Positions 52,786 through 61,782 of a DNA stretch of 64,000 bases are shown one piece after another. Each line of letters begins with the position of its first letter. Within the stretch, counting starts at the first letter, position 1. Origin of the DNA: an uncultured Aquimarina sp. (GTDB lineage Bacteria > Bacteroidota > Bacteroidia > Flavobacteriales > Flavobacteriaceae). Where the stretch lies: positions 434,001-498,000 of the forward strand of contig CANMSO010000001.1 in NCBI GenBank assembly GCA_947500545.1, read 5' to 3'. The position numbers were made by a program, and so were the translations under genes. The notes below the pieces were generated by a model. That model was not told the DNA's origin, did no database searches, and saw nothing but the letters and a program-made list of their open reading frames with translations.

Positions 52786-52872
52786 TTATCTGTAGCGTCT
52801 TTTAGTGTTCCAGATATATCCTTTTGTTCCTGTTACTTTTTTTGTTATTTGATTGTTATCTAAAGTTCTCAT
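52786..52872 (-). CDS. 28-residue array peptide, copy 1 (first transcribed)
   Basis: The peptide is MRTLDNNQITKKVTGTKG then YIWNTKRRYR. It is the most diverged copy in both middle (VTG) and core (Thr24). Several synonymous differences from the other copies (GAT for GAC, AAC for AAT, CGC for CGT) show that protein sequence is kept while bases change, which supports translation. Confidence 0.65.
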   Translation of the reverse strand: MRTLDNNQITKKVTGTKGYIWNTKRRYR

Positions 52873-52880
52873 AATTACTG

Positions 52881-53175
52881 TTTTTTAATTGTTATATACT
52901 TACTAGACGCATATAAATCAATTTCGTTACAGTACTATGTATAAAAAGGTACTATTTTAACAATTATTAACATTTTTTACCCTAAAATAGGGGTGTAGGG
53001 GGTAGAAAATTTCTAATTTTTATGAAAATAATCATATTCCAGATGTGCCCAGAAACATATTTATTAGGTCTTTTTTATAAGAAAAGCACAAACTTTTCAT
53101 AAAACAGATACACAGAGTTTATTTAAAGAGTAATTTAAATGTTCTTCAATTGATCATAATTTAAAATGGGAAAAC
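52881..53175. other. Intergenic region between peptide array and methyltransferase
   Basis: These AT-rich 295 bases should hold the promoter of the array (minus) and of the 53176 gene (plus). I see no ORF of note and no exact TAnnTTTG element in the expected places. Confidence 0.4.
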
Positions 53176-53856
53176 ATGAAAGGGTCAAATAAATTGTATA
53201 CGTTTTTATTTCTGATAGGTATAATTGAAATTGCTAGTGCTCAATATAAGGAAAGTCAATGGGCAGAGAGAGATACCTGGATGGATGTGTCTAAAATATT
53301 TAAACTATCTAATATAGAAGCCGGTGACTTTGTTGCAGATATTGGCTGTCATGAGGGATATATGACCATTCACATGGCAAAAAAAGTAGGAACATCTGGT
53401 AAAGTATACGCTGTAGATGTACGAAAGGATAGGTTAGATAGGTTAGACGAGCATTTGACAGAAAGAAAATTTACTAATGTGAATACCATATTAGGGGATT
53501 ATGATAATCCAAAACTTCCCGAAAAATTATTGGATGTAGTAGTAGTTATGGATACCTACCATGAAATGGATGATTATATGGTCATTCTAGAACATATCAA
53601 GAAATCTCTTAAACCCGATGGACGAATTGTAATTATAGAAAAGTTTAAATCCCGGATGCATAATAAAACAAGAGATGAACAAATGGAAGCCCATACATTA
53701 TCTGCGGATTATGTAAAATCAGAATTAGAAGAAGCTGGTTTTTCTATTTCAGCAGAAATTAAAAATTTTGGCAACTGGGAAAATGAAACAAATAAAAAGA
53801 TTTGGATATTAGTCGGGACACCAAATGAATTAAATAGAGAACCTCAAAACAAATAA
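53176..53856 (+). CDS. Exported class I SAM-dependent methyltransferase
   Basis: The 226-residue protein has a signal peptide (LYTFLFLIGIIEIASAQ) before a complete Rossmann methyltransferase: GDFVADIGCHEGYMTIHMAK binds SAM, followed by GKVYAVDVRKDRLDRLDEHL and LDVVVVMDTYHEMDDYM. An exported SAM enzyme is unusual because SAM is cytosolic, but this arrangement recurs in Bacteroidota and may reflect a retained anchor facing the cytosol. The substrate is unknown. The peptide array lies divergent to it, 300 bases away. Confidence 0.85.
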   Translation: MKGSNKLYTFLFLIGIIEIASAQYKESQWAERDTWMDVSKIFKLSNIEAGDFVADIGCHEGYMTIHMAKKVGTSGKVYAVDVRKDRLDRLDEHLTERKFTNVNTILGDYDNPKLPEKLLDVVVVMDTYHEMDDYMVILEHIKKSLKPDGRIVIIEKFKSRMHNKTRDEQMEAHTLSADYVKSELEEAGFSISAEIKNFGNWENETNKKIWILVGTPNELNREPQNK

Positions 53857-53890
53857 ACTGCTTTGAGGTTCTTTTATCTAATCACTAAAA

Positions 53891-54268
53891 TTATATAGTT
53901 TCTCCACTATGCACTGGACTTAATTTATTCATTTCACTTTCTGAATATATACGTGATTTGATGACAAATCGAATTCCCATCGGAATTTCTAGAGAAAAAC
54001 TTGCTCCACGACCTTCAACCACGTCTACAGTAAGTTGCGTGTGTTTCCAGTATTCAAATTGATCGCTAGACATGTAAAAATTACATCCATGTATGTTTCC
54101 TAACCATACATCGGTTTCATTAATCATCAATTCACCTTTTTCAAAGCACATTGGGGAAGAGCCATCACAGCATCCACCGCTCTGATGAAACATTAACTCC
54201 CCATGTTTTTCTTTAAGAGCATCGATTACATCAATAGCCGAATCAGTTATTTTAACGCGTTGAATCAT
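53891..54268 (-). CDS. DUF779 family protein
   Basis: The 125-residue protein shows IDALKEKHGELMFHQSGGCC, DGSSPMCFEKGELMIN and DVWLGNIHGCNFYMSSDQFE, typical of DUF779. It has an apparent CC and single Cys metal site. DUF779 genes are very often paired with aldehyde dehydrogenase genes, as here (9-base gap), and may help the enzyme; the mechanism is not known to me. Confidence 0.88.
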   Translation of the reverse strand: MIQRVKITDSAIDVIDALKEKHGELMFHQSGGCCDGSSPMCFEKGELMINETDVWLGNIHGCNFYMSSDQFEYWKHTQLTVDVVEGRGASFSLEIPMGIRFVIKSRIYSESEMNKLSPVHSGETI

Positions 54269-54277
54269 AAACTATAT

Positions 54278-55801
54278 TTAGAAAAAACCCATTGGTTTTT
54301 TGTCATATGAAATAAGCATGTTTTTAGTTTGTCTGTAGTGATTAAGCATCATTTTATGATTTTCTCTACCTATACCAGATTTTTTGTACCCACCAAATGG
54401 TGCATGAGCAGGATAATTGTGATAGCAATTTACCCAAACGCGACCGGCTTGTACTGCTCTCGAAATTTGATATGCCTGATGTGTATCTCTTGTCCAGACA
54501 CCTGCACCTAGACCATAAAGAGTGTCATTTGCAATTTCAATAGCTTCTGCTTCATCTTTGAAAGTTGTTACGCACGCTACAGGACCAAATATCTCTTCCT
54601 GAAATACTCGCATTTTATTGTTACCTTTTAATAGTGTAGGTTTAACATAATATCCATTTTCCAGACCTTCAACATAGGCTTCTTCACCTCCCGTTAGTAC
54701 TTCGCACCCTTCGTCTTTTCCAATATTGATGTAGTTAAGCACTTTTTCAAATTGATCATTAGATGCCTGGGCACCCATCATCGTCTCTGGATCCAAAGGA
54801 TGGCCTAGTTTAATAGCTTCTGTACGTTCAATTACGCGCTCTATAAATTCATCGTAAATACTTTCTTGAATTAGAATTCTAGATGGGCAAGTGCAAACTT
54901 CTCCCTGATTTAGAGCAAACATGACAGCACCCTCTATTGCTTTATCAAAAAATTCATCATCGGCCTGCATAATACTTTCAAAGAAAATATTTGGAGATTT
55001 TCCACCAAGCTCAAGTGTCACCGGAGTAATGTTTTTTGATGCATATTGCATGATCAACTGTCCCGTAGTGGTTTCGCCTGTAAAGGCAACTTTATTGATT
55101 CTAGGACTTGATGCCAAAGGTTTACCAGCTTCAGTTCCAAAACCATTTACAACATTAAGAACACCGTCAGGAAGAATTCCTTCAATAAGTTCCATTAATA
55201 TCATAATACCAACCGGAGTTTGTTCAGCGGGCTTTAATACAACGCAATTTCCTGCGGCCAATGCCGGAGCAATTTTCCAAGTGGCCATTAATATCGGAAA
55301 GTTCCATGGGATTATTTGTCCTACAACTCCCAAGGGTTCTTGAAGGTTAAGAGAAACGGTATTAGAATCGAGCTCACTTACAGAGCCTTCTTCAGAACGA
55401 ATTACACCTGCAAAATATCTAAAATGATCAATTGCTAAGGGTAAATCTGCCGCTAGAGTCTCACGAATTGCTTTTCCGTTATCCCAAGTTTCTGCTCGGG
55501 CTAATGCGTCGAGGTTTTCTTCGATAACATTGGCGATTTTTAGTAGGCAATTACTTCTAAATGTGGCTGATGAGTTATTCCATTCCGGAGCTGCTTTCCA
55601 TGCTGCATCGATGGCAAGCTCAATATCTTCTGCCGTGGAGCGAGCAATTTTGGTAAAACTGGTTCCGTCAACCGGTGAGATATTATCAAAATACTCTCCT
55701 TTCACGGGTTTGGTCCATTTTCCGCCAATGTAGTTATCATATTGGTCCTTAAAATTAGGTCTTTTTTCCTTGCCTTTTGGGGTGGGTTGAGCGATACTCA
55801 T
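54278..55801 (-). CDS. NAD-dependent aldehyde dehydrogenase (ExaC/AldB-like)
   Basis: The 507-residue enzyme oxidises aldehydes to acids. The key motifs are present: catalytic Glu in [15 protein letters not shown], nucleophile Cys in [17 protein letters not shown]-binding [20 protein letters not shown], and the C-terminal [14 protein letters not shown]. Together with DUF779 this is the arrangement of acetaldehyde dehydrogenase in ethanol oxidation. It lies first in its operon and its upstream region to 56003 is gene-free. Confidence 0.92.
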   Translation of the reverse strand: MSIAQPTPKGKEKRPNFKDQYDNYIGGKWTKPVKGEYFDNISPVDGTSFTKIARSTAEDIELAIDAAWKAAPEWNNSSATFRSNCLLKIANVIEENLDALARAETWDNGKAIRETLAADLPLAIDHFRYFAGVIRSEEGSVSELDSNTVSLNLQEPLGVVGQIIPWNFPILMATWKIAPALAAGNCVVLKPAEQTPVGIMILMELIEGILPDGVLNVVNGFGTEAGKPLASSPRINKVAFTGETTTGQLIMQYASKNITPVTLELGGKSPNIFFESIMQADDEFFDKAIEGAVMFALNQGEVCTCPSRILIQESIYDEFIERVIERTEAIKLGHPLDPETMMGAQASNDQFEKVLNYINIGKDEGCEVLTGGEEAYVEGLENGYYVKPTLLKGNNKMRVFQEEIFGPVACVTTFKDEAEAIEIANDTLYGLGAGVWTRDTHQAYQISRAVQAGRVWVNCYHNYPAHAPFGGYKKSGIGRENHKMMLNHYRQTKNMLISYDKKPMGFF

Positions 55802-56002
55802 AGTAAATAAGAATTAAAATTTGTTAAGTAATGAAATGTGTGTGTTTTGTCAGAAAAATGTAAGTCCCTGACAAGAAGAGGTCTATCCTTAAATATACGG
55901 CATTTTTATTACTTTACTTTACGTATCAATGTTAATTTCTTTTGAATTTTGATTGATTTCAAACCTCATATTCTTTAGAGCTGTCTATAACGACAAGTAA
56001 CA

Positions 56003-57220
56003 CTATTCACGAGTTGGCACCCCTAATCTTACATGATTTTTCCAAGATTCTTCCCATTGCCTATCGCCATGACTTTTATTTTCTTTGTTAAAATAGATAA
56101 CATCAAAACCAGAAGCATTTAGGATTTCTTCTTTTGACTTATCTATTATCCATGTGGGTTTTTCTTGAATATCGAGAGAGCTTGTGGTGGGTATGTAACA
56201 CATTTTACTCATATAATGGGCTGTTTTGACCTTAACAGAATTTTTTTCACATTGTTCTTTTGCTCTTTTAATAATAGTTTCACCTGCTTTATTAGTTTCG
56301 GAACCCCAACTACCCGGAGCCCAGCTACAGTAATCATTATTTTCATCGTATTTAAGATCCAGTCTAACAAAATTAAGCTTAGTGCCCTTAATATGTAGAT
56401 CACAACCATCTAGTTCTATCAATAATAAATCTCCAGTTGCTTGCGCTGCACGAGCATAAAGTCTAAGGTTTACAACGAACCGAAAAGACGCTTTAAAATC
56501 AAATAAGTACTTTTCCCTCTCAAATGTCTCGGTTCCTCCGTTTGTACAGGATATTTTACGAATTCCTTCTCCCCAAGGGCGTCCCTGATCCCATTCTTTT
56601 AACTTGTCAAGTAATGCAATACGATCGGGATGGGGAGTTAAACTTACCATTTGTACAGATCTTTTTCGGTTACATGTACCATCTTCAAGAATGGGCCAGT
56701 GACTTTGAATTTCTCTTCCAAATTGTCCTTTTATGGTGTCAGGGAGCTCATATGAGAAATCAATAGGCATACCTTTTAGATTAAGAAAGATGTTATTTTC
56801 TAAGGTTCCTATAGGTTTGCATTTATTACCCAGAACAGCAAGATACAGAAGTGGAACAGGAACCGTTGCACTATGGACCGCAGCGTCAAACATAACGATC
56901 AATTCAATACGAGGATATACCTCAGGGTATTCAAAACGCAATTGACTCATCGCTGTACGTACAATGATTCCGCCACCACTATGTGTCCATATAGTTATTT
57001 TATGAATAGGATCTATATCTAAAATAGTTTCGATCAATATTTTTGATCGCTCTAATACTCCAGTATCCCCAGGCATATGAGGACTATGAATTCCTCCATC
57101 AAAAATTTGACGAAGTTTTTCCTGTTCTTCTTTATCAGATTCGTATTTTTCAAGTGGTATACTGCCACCCCCAGCGTAGGGTACAAGAATGAATGCTCGA
57201 TGTCTTTTTTCCATGACCAT
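56003..57220 (-). CDS. Uncharacterised protein with a lipase-like THSGGG motif
   Basis: The 405-residue cytoplasmic protein shows IHKITIWTHSGGGIIVRTAM, which reads like the nucleophile elbow of an alpha/beta hydrolase (GxSxG with His-Ser-Gly-Gly-Gly). An oxyanion-like FILVPYAGGGSIPLEK stands at the N-terminus. A C-terminal beta-rich region (FDFKASFRFVVNLRLYARAA, DLLLIELDGCDLHIKGTKLN) could bind ligand. I do not recognise a named family. It lies alone between the aldehyde gene and the AraC gene. Confidence 0.6.
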   Translation of the reverse strand: MVMEKRHRAFILVPYAGGGSIPLEKYESDKEEQEKLRQIFDGGIHSPHMPGDTGVLERSKILIETILDIDPIHKITIWTHSGGGIIVRTAMSQLRFEYPEVYPRIELIVMFDAAVHSATVPVPLLYLAVLGNKCKPIGTLENNIFLNLKGMPIDFSYELPDTIKGQFGREIQSHWPILEDGTCNRKRSVQMVSLTPHPDRIALLDKLKEWDQGRPWGEGIRKISCTNGGTETFEREKYLFDFKASFRFVVNLRLYARAAQATGDLLLIELDGCDLHIKGTKLNFVRLDLKYDENNDYCSWAPGSWGSETNKAGETIIKRAKEQCEKNSVKVKTAHYMSKMCYIPTTSSLDIQEKPTWIIDKSKEEILNASGFDVIYFNKENKSHGDRQWEESWKNHVRLGVPTRE

Positions 57221-57431
57221 TACTAAGTTTTAATTAACTATTTAACGTGTATTAGTTTGAAATTCAGATTGTTAAATATAATCAATTATTTAGGGTTGTT
57301 TGACCGTATAAACACTTAATCGGATACGTATTATCAACGTTTTTGATATAAAAATTGGGTAGAAAGCCCAGTACATCTTAATAAAATACATTACTATGTA
57401 TTAGTGTAGATAAATAAAATTTAAGCGAGCA

Positions 57432-57439
57432 TATTTTTG
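57432..57439 (+). promoter_or_regulatory. -7 promoter element for the AraC-type gene
   Basis: TATTTTTG matches TAnnTTTG and lies 26 bases before ATG 57465. No -33 TTG is clear. Confidence 0.4.
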
Positions 57440-57464
57440 TAGTAGCTTTTTGTATTTTGGTAAT

Positions 57465-58511
57465 ATGAATCCTAATCCGGAAATATTTAAACATATTGAA
57501 TTAATGCTAGGTAGTATAGGCTTTATTATAGCATTATTCTTTGGGTTATTTCTTTTTGCAACAAGAAATCAACGGTCAGTTTCTACTATATTTTTAGCCA
57601 TTTATTTATTGGCTTTCAGTCTTAGAATAGGAAAATCATTGTTTTATAATTATTTTCCCATTCATCCAATTGCACGCAATGTTTTCTTGGGAATGCTACT
57701 TGCTATAGGGCCGTCTTTATGGTTCTATGTTAGGTATTCTGGTAAACCCGGAATAGTAATTCATAACAGAAAAATTTACCTTAATTATATACCTCTTTTT
57801 TTGTTTGTTGTATTCTGTTGGATTATTCCCAATGATAGTAGTTCTTTATCTAGAATGATTTTTATAGGACTGTTACTTCATGTACTTGGTTATGGCTTGT
57901 TTACATTATATTCGTTAATATATCGATATGGAAAACCGTCTGATGAAAAATCAAGAAAGACTAAAAATTGGTTGCTATATTTTACTATTCTTACTATCGC
58001 TATGGCCCTCATACAAATAGGAGTATTCATGAGTTTGGTTCCATATCTAAGTACTGCGTTTTTATTTTCTGTTGTTATCCTTTTTTTATCGGTATGGGCA
58101 CTAAAAACTCCTTTTTTATTCAAAACGAATATAGAAAGGTATTCTAACTCTGCCCTTAGTAATGAGAAGGCTATAGAATATCTAAACCGGCTTAATGATA
58201 TCATGCTAAAAGAAAAATTATACTTAGATCCTGATTTAACATTAACCAAATTAAGTACTAATCTAGGAATTACTTCAAAACAACTTTCACAAGTAATTAA
58301 CCAGGTTAAAAACGAAAATTATTCACAATACATTGCATCATACCGTATAGATGAAGCGAAGCGACTGTTGATCATGAAAGAATATGAGCACTATAAAATT
58401 TCGGCGATAGCATATGAAAGTGGTTTTAATAGTATTTCTTCTTTTAACTCTGCTTTTAAGAAACTTACTCACATTACGGCAATAGAGTATCGGAGATCAC
58501 AAAAAGAATAA
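57465..58511 (+). CDS. Membrane AraC-family regulator (seven-span)
   Basis: The N-terminal 220 residues contain about six or seven membrane spans (LGSIGFIIALFFGLFLFATR, IPLFLFVVFCWIIPND, FLFSVVILFLSVWAL and others); the C-terminal 100 residues are an AraC helix-turn-helix pair (LTLTKLSTNLGITSKQLSQV, ISAIAYESGFNSISSFNSAF). Membrane-embedded AraC regulators are common in flavobacteria and probably sense a lipid or envelope signal directly. The start is at ATG 57465. It lies before a Tat-exported aminotransferase gene, which may be its target. Confidence 0.88.
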   Translation: MNPNPEIFKHIELMLGSIGFIIALFFGLFLFATRNQRSVSTIFLAIYLLAFSLRIGKSLFYNYFPIHPIARNVFLGMLLAIGPSLWFYVRYSGKPGIVIHNRKIYLNYIPLFLFVVFCWIIPNDSSSLSRMIFIGLLLHVLGYGLFTLYSLIYRYGKPSDEKSRKTKNWLLYFTILTIAMALIQIGVFMSLVPYLSTAFLFSVVILFLSVWALKTPFLFKTNIERYSNSALSNEKAIEYLNRLNDIMLKEKLYLDPDLTLTKLSTNLGITSKQLSQVINQVKNENYSQYIASYRIDEAKRLLIMKEYEHYKISAIAYESGFNSISSFNSAFKKLTHITAIEYRRSQKE

Positions 58512-58597
58512 CAACTTTATCTTTTTGTTTGCCAGAATCATGATGTCATTAGGAAAAAGCACAAATGAGAATCAAATTTGTGTAAAACTTATGATAA

Positions 58598-59755
58598 ATG
58601 AATAATCAAGGAGTACACAGAAGAAAATTTTTACAACTCGGAGGAGCGGTTGCGGCAGCAGGAATTATTTCACCGGGTACATATGGAGCTACGTTATTAT
58701 CTGATGAGCGAAAAATAATGGTTGATGAAGAGAAAATACGTTTGTTTTCGAATGAGAATCCTTATGGGCCTTCACAAAAAGTGAGAGAAGTAATTAAGAA
58801 CCAATTATCACGTATAAATAGATATGCTTCGTACTATGAATATGACACGAATACACTTAAAGCAACTATCGCAAAAATCAATGGGATAAATGACAGTCAA
58901 GTAATTTTAGGGCATGGTTCTTTTGAAATATTGTGCATGCTGACTAGGGCATTTGGTAAAAGCAAGAATAGTATTATTGTCCCTGGTTTCACATTTAATG
59001 TGACTGGTAGGTTTGCTGATAAGGTTTTTGATCACAAATGCATACAAGTGCCTTTAAATACTAAAATGGATATAGATCTAGATGCGACAAGAAAAGCCGT
59101 GACAAAGGATACACAATTGGTATACATATGTAATCCTAATAATCCCACAGGTAAAATTTTAAATGCTAATGATCTGGAGAATTTTTGCAAAGATGTTGCT
59201 AAATCGACTTGTACGGTTGCAATAGACGAAGCATATATTGATTTGGTTAACCCCGCGAACCGATCAGATATAGTTAAGCTATTAATAGAAAAGCACAACG
59301 TTTTAGTAATTCGAACTTTTTCTAAAGCATACGGAATGGCCGGTTTACGAGTGGGGTATGCTATGGGATTATCAGAGACAATAGATCGAATAAAAAGTGA
59401 GTGTTATAGTTTTGATGGTCTAATTTGTAATATTGGAGTAGCGGCAGCAATCACTGCATTAAACGATAATACATATATAAATGAGTATCGAGTTAAAAAT
59501 ATAAAAGTTAGAACATATACCGAAAATGCACTTAAAAGTTTGGGGATAGATTATCTGCCAAGTACGACCAATTTTATGTTAGTAAAAGCCAACAATGTGG
59601 ATCGTTACAAAGCAGAGCTTAAAAAGGCGGGAATCTCACCAGTGCCCGGTGGCTGGTTCAATTATCCCGAATGGTCTCGTATAAGTATTGGTACACAATC
59701 AGAGATGGAAAACTTTATTAGTATAGTAAGAAAAATGGATTGGTTAGTGAATTGA
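58598..59755 (+). CDS. Tat-exported histidinol-phosphate-aminotransferase-like PLP enzyme
   Basis: The signal peptide has the Tat twin-arginine motif (HRRKFLQLGGAVAAAGIISP). The rest is a class I/II aminotransferase: FSNENPYGPSQKVREVI, ILGHGSFEIL, YICNPNNPTGKI, and VIRTFSKAYGMAGLRVGYAM with the PLP-binding Lys243. It looks like HisC by sequence, but the exported form cannot serve histidine synthesis. Tat export fits a cofactor-bearing enzyme folded before transport. The substrate is unknown. A terminator follows at 59785. Confidence 0.88.
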   Translation: MNNQGVHRRKFLQLGGAVAAAGIISPGTYGATLLSDERKIMVDEEKIRLFSNENPYGPSQKVREVIKNQLSRINRYASYYEYDTNTLKATIAKINGINDSQVILGHGSFEILCMLTRAFGKSKNSIIVPGFTFNVTGRFADKVFDHKCIQVPLNTKMDIDLDATRKAVTKDTQLVYICNPNNPTGKILNANDLENFCKDVAKSTCTVAIDEAYIDLVNPANRSDIVKLLIEKHNVLVIRTFSKAYGMAGLRVGYAMGLSETIDRIKSECYSFDGLICNIGVAAAITALNDNTYINEYRVKNIKVRTYTENALKSLGIDYLPSTTNFMLVKANNVDRYKAELKKAGISPVPGGWFNYPEWSRISIGTQSEMENFISIVRKMDWLVN

Positions 59756-59784
59756 ATAGCTTTGTAAGTACACCGCTTTATAGA

Positions 59785-59820
59785 TAAGATTCTTTTTTGT
59801 GTTAAAAGAATCTTATTTTT
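59785..59820 (+). terminator. Terminator after the aminotransferase
   Basis: A 12-bp stem ATAAGATTCTTTT / AAAAGAATCTTAT is followed by Ts. Confidence 0.85.
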
Positions 59821-59837
59821 ATTGGCATTGTTTTTGT

Positions 59838-59871
59838 TATATTTGATATATCAAATATATTTGTATCAAAT
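59838..59871 (+). promoter_or_regulatory. MarR promoter and operator palindromes
   Basis: A perfect 18-bp palindrome (TATTTGATATATCAAATA, 59840-59857) overlaps an exact -7 element TATATTTG (59838-59845). A second, smaller palindrome ATTTG-TAT-CAAAT lies at 59859-59871. Both are within 42 bases of the MarR start codon, so the repressor would cover its own promoter. Confidence 0.65.
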
Positions 59872-59879
59872 AAAAACAG

Positions 59880-60317
59880 ATGAATATTAAAACTCCATCT
59901 CAAGTAATTTTTTATAGTATAGAGAGAGCGATAAAAGAGTATCGAAAACTTGCTCAAAAAAAAATATCTGATAAAATTGATAACATTACTGTTGATCAGG
60001 GTAATATATTGTTGTTTCTACACCATTACCCAGAACTATCCCAAAAGGAAATAGCAGAATTAATTTTCAAGGATAATGCATCCATGACCAGGATGATTGA
60101 TCTTATGGTTAAAAAAGGATATTTGGCGCGATCGGTTAATAATAATGATCGAAGAAGACACACCATTGATATCACAACAAAAGGAAAAGAAGTACTTAAA
60201 AAATTACCTCCAATAATTTCACAAAACAGAAGTAAGGCTTTAGAAGGAATAACCGAGGATGAAATGAATCAACTAGAACATATTTTAAACAAAATCATTA
60301 TGAATTGCACGAAATAA
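59880..60317 (+). CDS. MarR-family transcription regulator
   Basis: The 145-residue protein has the winged-helix core ELSQKEIAELIFKDNASMTR with the recognition helix MIDLMVKKGYLARSVNNNDR and the wing RRHTIDITTKGKE. Two palindromes directly upstream, one over its -7 element, suggest autorepression. The gene for an exported S41 peptidase follows after 33 bases, so both are likely controlled together. The ligand is unknown. Confidence 0.9.
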   Translation: MNIKTPSQVIFYSIERAIKEYRKLAQKKISDKIDNITVDQGNILLFLHHYPELSQKEIAELIFKDNASMTRMIDLMVKKGYLARSVNNNDRRRHTIDITTKGKEVLKKLPPIISQNRSKALEGITEDEMNQLEHILNKIIMNCTK

Positions 60318-60350
60318 TGACTTAAACATAAATCAATAAACATCAATCAC

Positions 60351-61685
60351 ATGAAAAGAACAGTGTTCACAACAATCGTATTAACTCTTACATTTTTATT
60401 AGTCCCCGTATTGCATTTTGGACAGTCAAATAATGATATGGTCAAAAAAGTGCAGGAGTTATTAGAAGAAAACTATATTTTTTTAGACAAGGCCAAGCAA
60501 ACCAATGCACATTTAGATGTATTAATGAAGAAAAACTTCTTTAAAGACATGGCCCCCGCAGATTTTGCTAAATCCTTGACAGAAGAATTAAGGAAATATA
60601 CCAAGGATAAACATTTACGTTTTTCGGCACCTAGGCCCAAGAAAGATAAGAAAAATACAGAAGTAGTATTGACTGAAAGCCTAGGTAGGTATAGATCACC
60701 AATGTTAAGAGGATTTCAACTTATGGAATCTAACATTGGCTATATAGATCTTGCATTTTTTGGAGGATCTAAACGACATTTATCCAAAATTGATCTTGTA
60801 ATGAAAGAGATGCAAGTAGCCGATGCTATTATTGTTGATATGAGGAGAAATGGTGGAGGAAGCCCAGCTACAGTGAACTATTTATCCAGTCATTTTTTTA
60901 ACGAGAAGTTGTTGTTAAATACAATTTACTCAAGAGCAGATGACCATACCGAGGAGATGTGGGTGGTTGATGTAAAAGGAACAAAAAGACCTAAGGTACC
61001 GGTATACATTTTGACAAGTGAACGTACATTTTCTGGAGCAGAAGATTTTTCATACACTATGCAAAGTAGAGGAAGAGCAACGGTATTAGGCGAAGTCACC
61101 GGAGGGGGAGCACATCCTACTCGTTTTTTTCCATTAGGTAATGGTTTTGGTATCGGAATACCATTTGCAAGAACCATAAACCCAGTAACCAAAACAAATT
61201 GGGAAGGAGTAGGTGTTATACCGGATATAAAATTACCCGCAGATGATGCCCTGGAAAAAGCTAAGGAATTGGCCAAAGCTTCTGCCAATGAGTATAAAAA
61301 TTCTTTTTTTAGCCCTTTGGAAAAGACATTAAGTGAGTTAGAAAATAAAGAAATATCCAAAAAAGTTCAGGACGATGTATTGAAGAATATAAAGCATTTG
61401 GTCAAAACAAATATGCTTGATGAAGGAGAGATTAATAGTCTAGGGTATTCCTTTTTTCAAACTTCTAAAATAAAAACAGCAATATTAATTTTTAAAACAA
61501 ACATAGTGTTGTTTCCTAATTCTGCAAATGTATATGATAGTTATGCAGAGGCTTTGGCAGAAAATGACCAAAAGGATTTAGCGTTGATGAATTATAAAAA
61601 AGCAGTAGAAACTGCAATCAAACAAAAAGATCCGCAATTAGAAACATTCCAAAATAATCTAAAAGCATTTCAGGAAAAAAATTGA
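60351..61685 (+). CDS. Exported S41-family peptidase-like protein
   Basis: A signal peptide (VLTLTFLLVPVLHFGQ) precedes an N-terminal helical part and the S41 core: IGYIDLAFFGGS, ADAIIVDMRRNGGGSPATVN and VYILTSERTFSGAEDFSYTM, where Ser of TFSGAED is the likely nucleophile. The Lys-Ser arrangement of tail-specific proteases is not clear. The last 100 residues contain tetratricopeptide-like helices (NSANVYDSYAEALAENDQKD). It lies with the MarR gene and ends before a terminator. It is probably a periplasmic peptidase. Confidence 0.88.
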   Translation: MKRTVFTTIVLTLTFLLVPVLHFGQSNNDMVKKVQELLEENYIFLDKAKQTNAHLDVLMKKNFFKDMAPADFAKSLTEELRKYTKDKHLRFSAPRPKKDKKNTEVVLTESLGRYRSPMLRGFQLMESNIGYIDLAFFGGSKRHLSKIDLVMKEMQVADAIIVDMRRNGGGSPATVNYLSSHFFNEKLLLNTIYSRADDHTEEMWVVDVKGTKRPKVPVYILTSERTFSGAEDFSYTMQSRGRATVLGEVTGGGAHPTRFFPLGNGFGIGIPFARTINPVTKTNWEGVGVIPDIKLPADDALEKAKELAKASANEYKNSFFSPLEKTLSELENKEISKKVQDDVLKNIKHLVKTNMLDEGEINSLGYSFFQTSKIKTAILIFKTNIVLFPNSANVYDSYAEALAENDQKDLALMNYKKAVETAIKQKDPQLETFQNNLKAFQEKN

Positions 61686-61718
61686 TCAGTATTTGAGTTA
61701 GCCAAACCAAATTCTTAT

Positions 61719-61756
61719 AAAACCAAGTCATCAAAAAATGATTTGGTTTTTTGTTT
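61719..61756 (+). terminator. Terminator after the S41 peptidase
   Basis: The stem AAAACCAAGTCAT / ATGATTTGGTTTT (one wobble) runs into Ts. Confidence 0.8.
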
Positions 61757-61782
61757 TCTTACTTTTATGAGAAATAGCTATT

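Larger units (their letters stand above)
52350..52880 (-). repeat. Four tandem repeat units of about 130-145 bases with a GATT tract
   Basis: Each unit holds one 28-codon gene and a spacer. The spacer contains a GATT tract of 1, 2, 4 and 4 units from left to right on the plus strand, each ended by GATGAATG. The tract lies shortly upstream of each start codon on the minus strand, so its length might tune translation. Slippage in the tract and recombination between units would change copy number. Confidence 0.75.

Noticed and set aside
52350..52880. Regular repeats that looked like a CRISPR array
   Set aside because: The units are about 140 bases, each holding a conserved reading frame; spacers are not unique 30-40-base segments and no cas genes are present.
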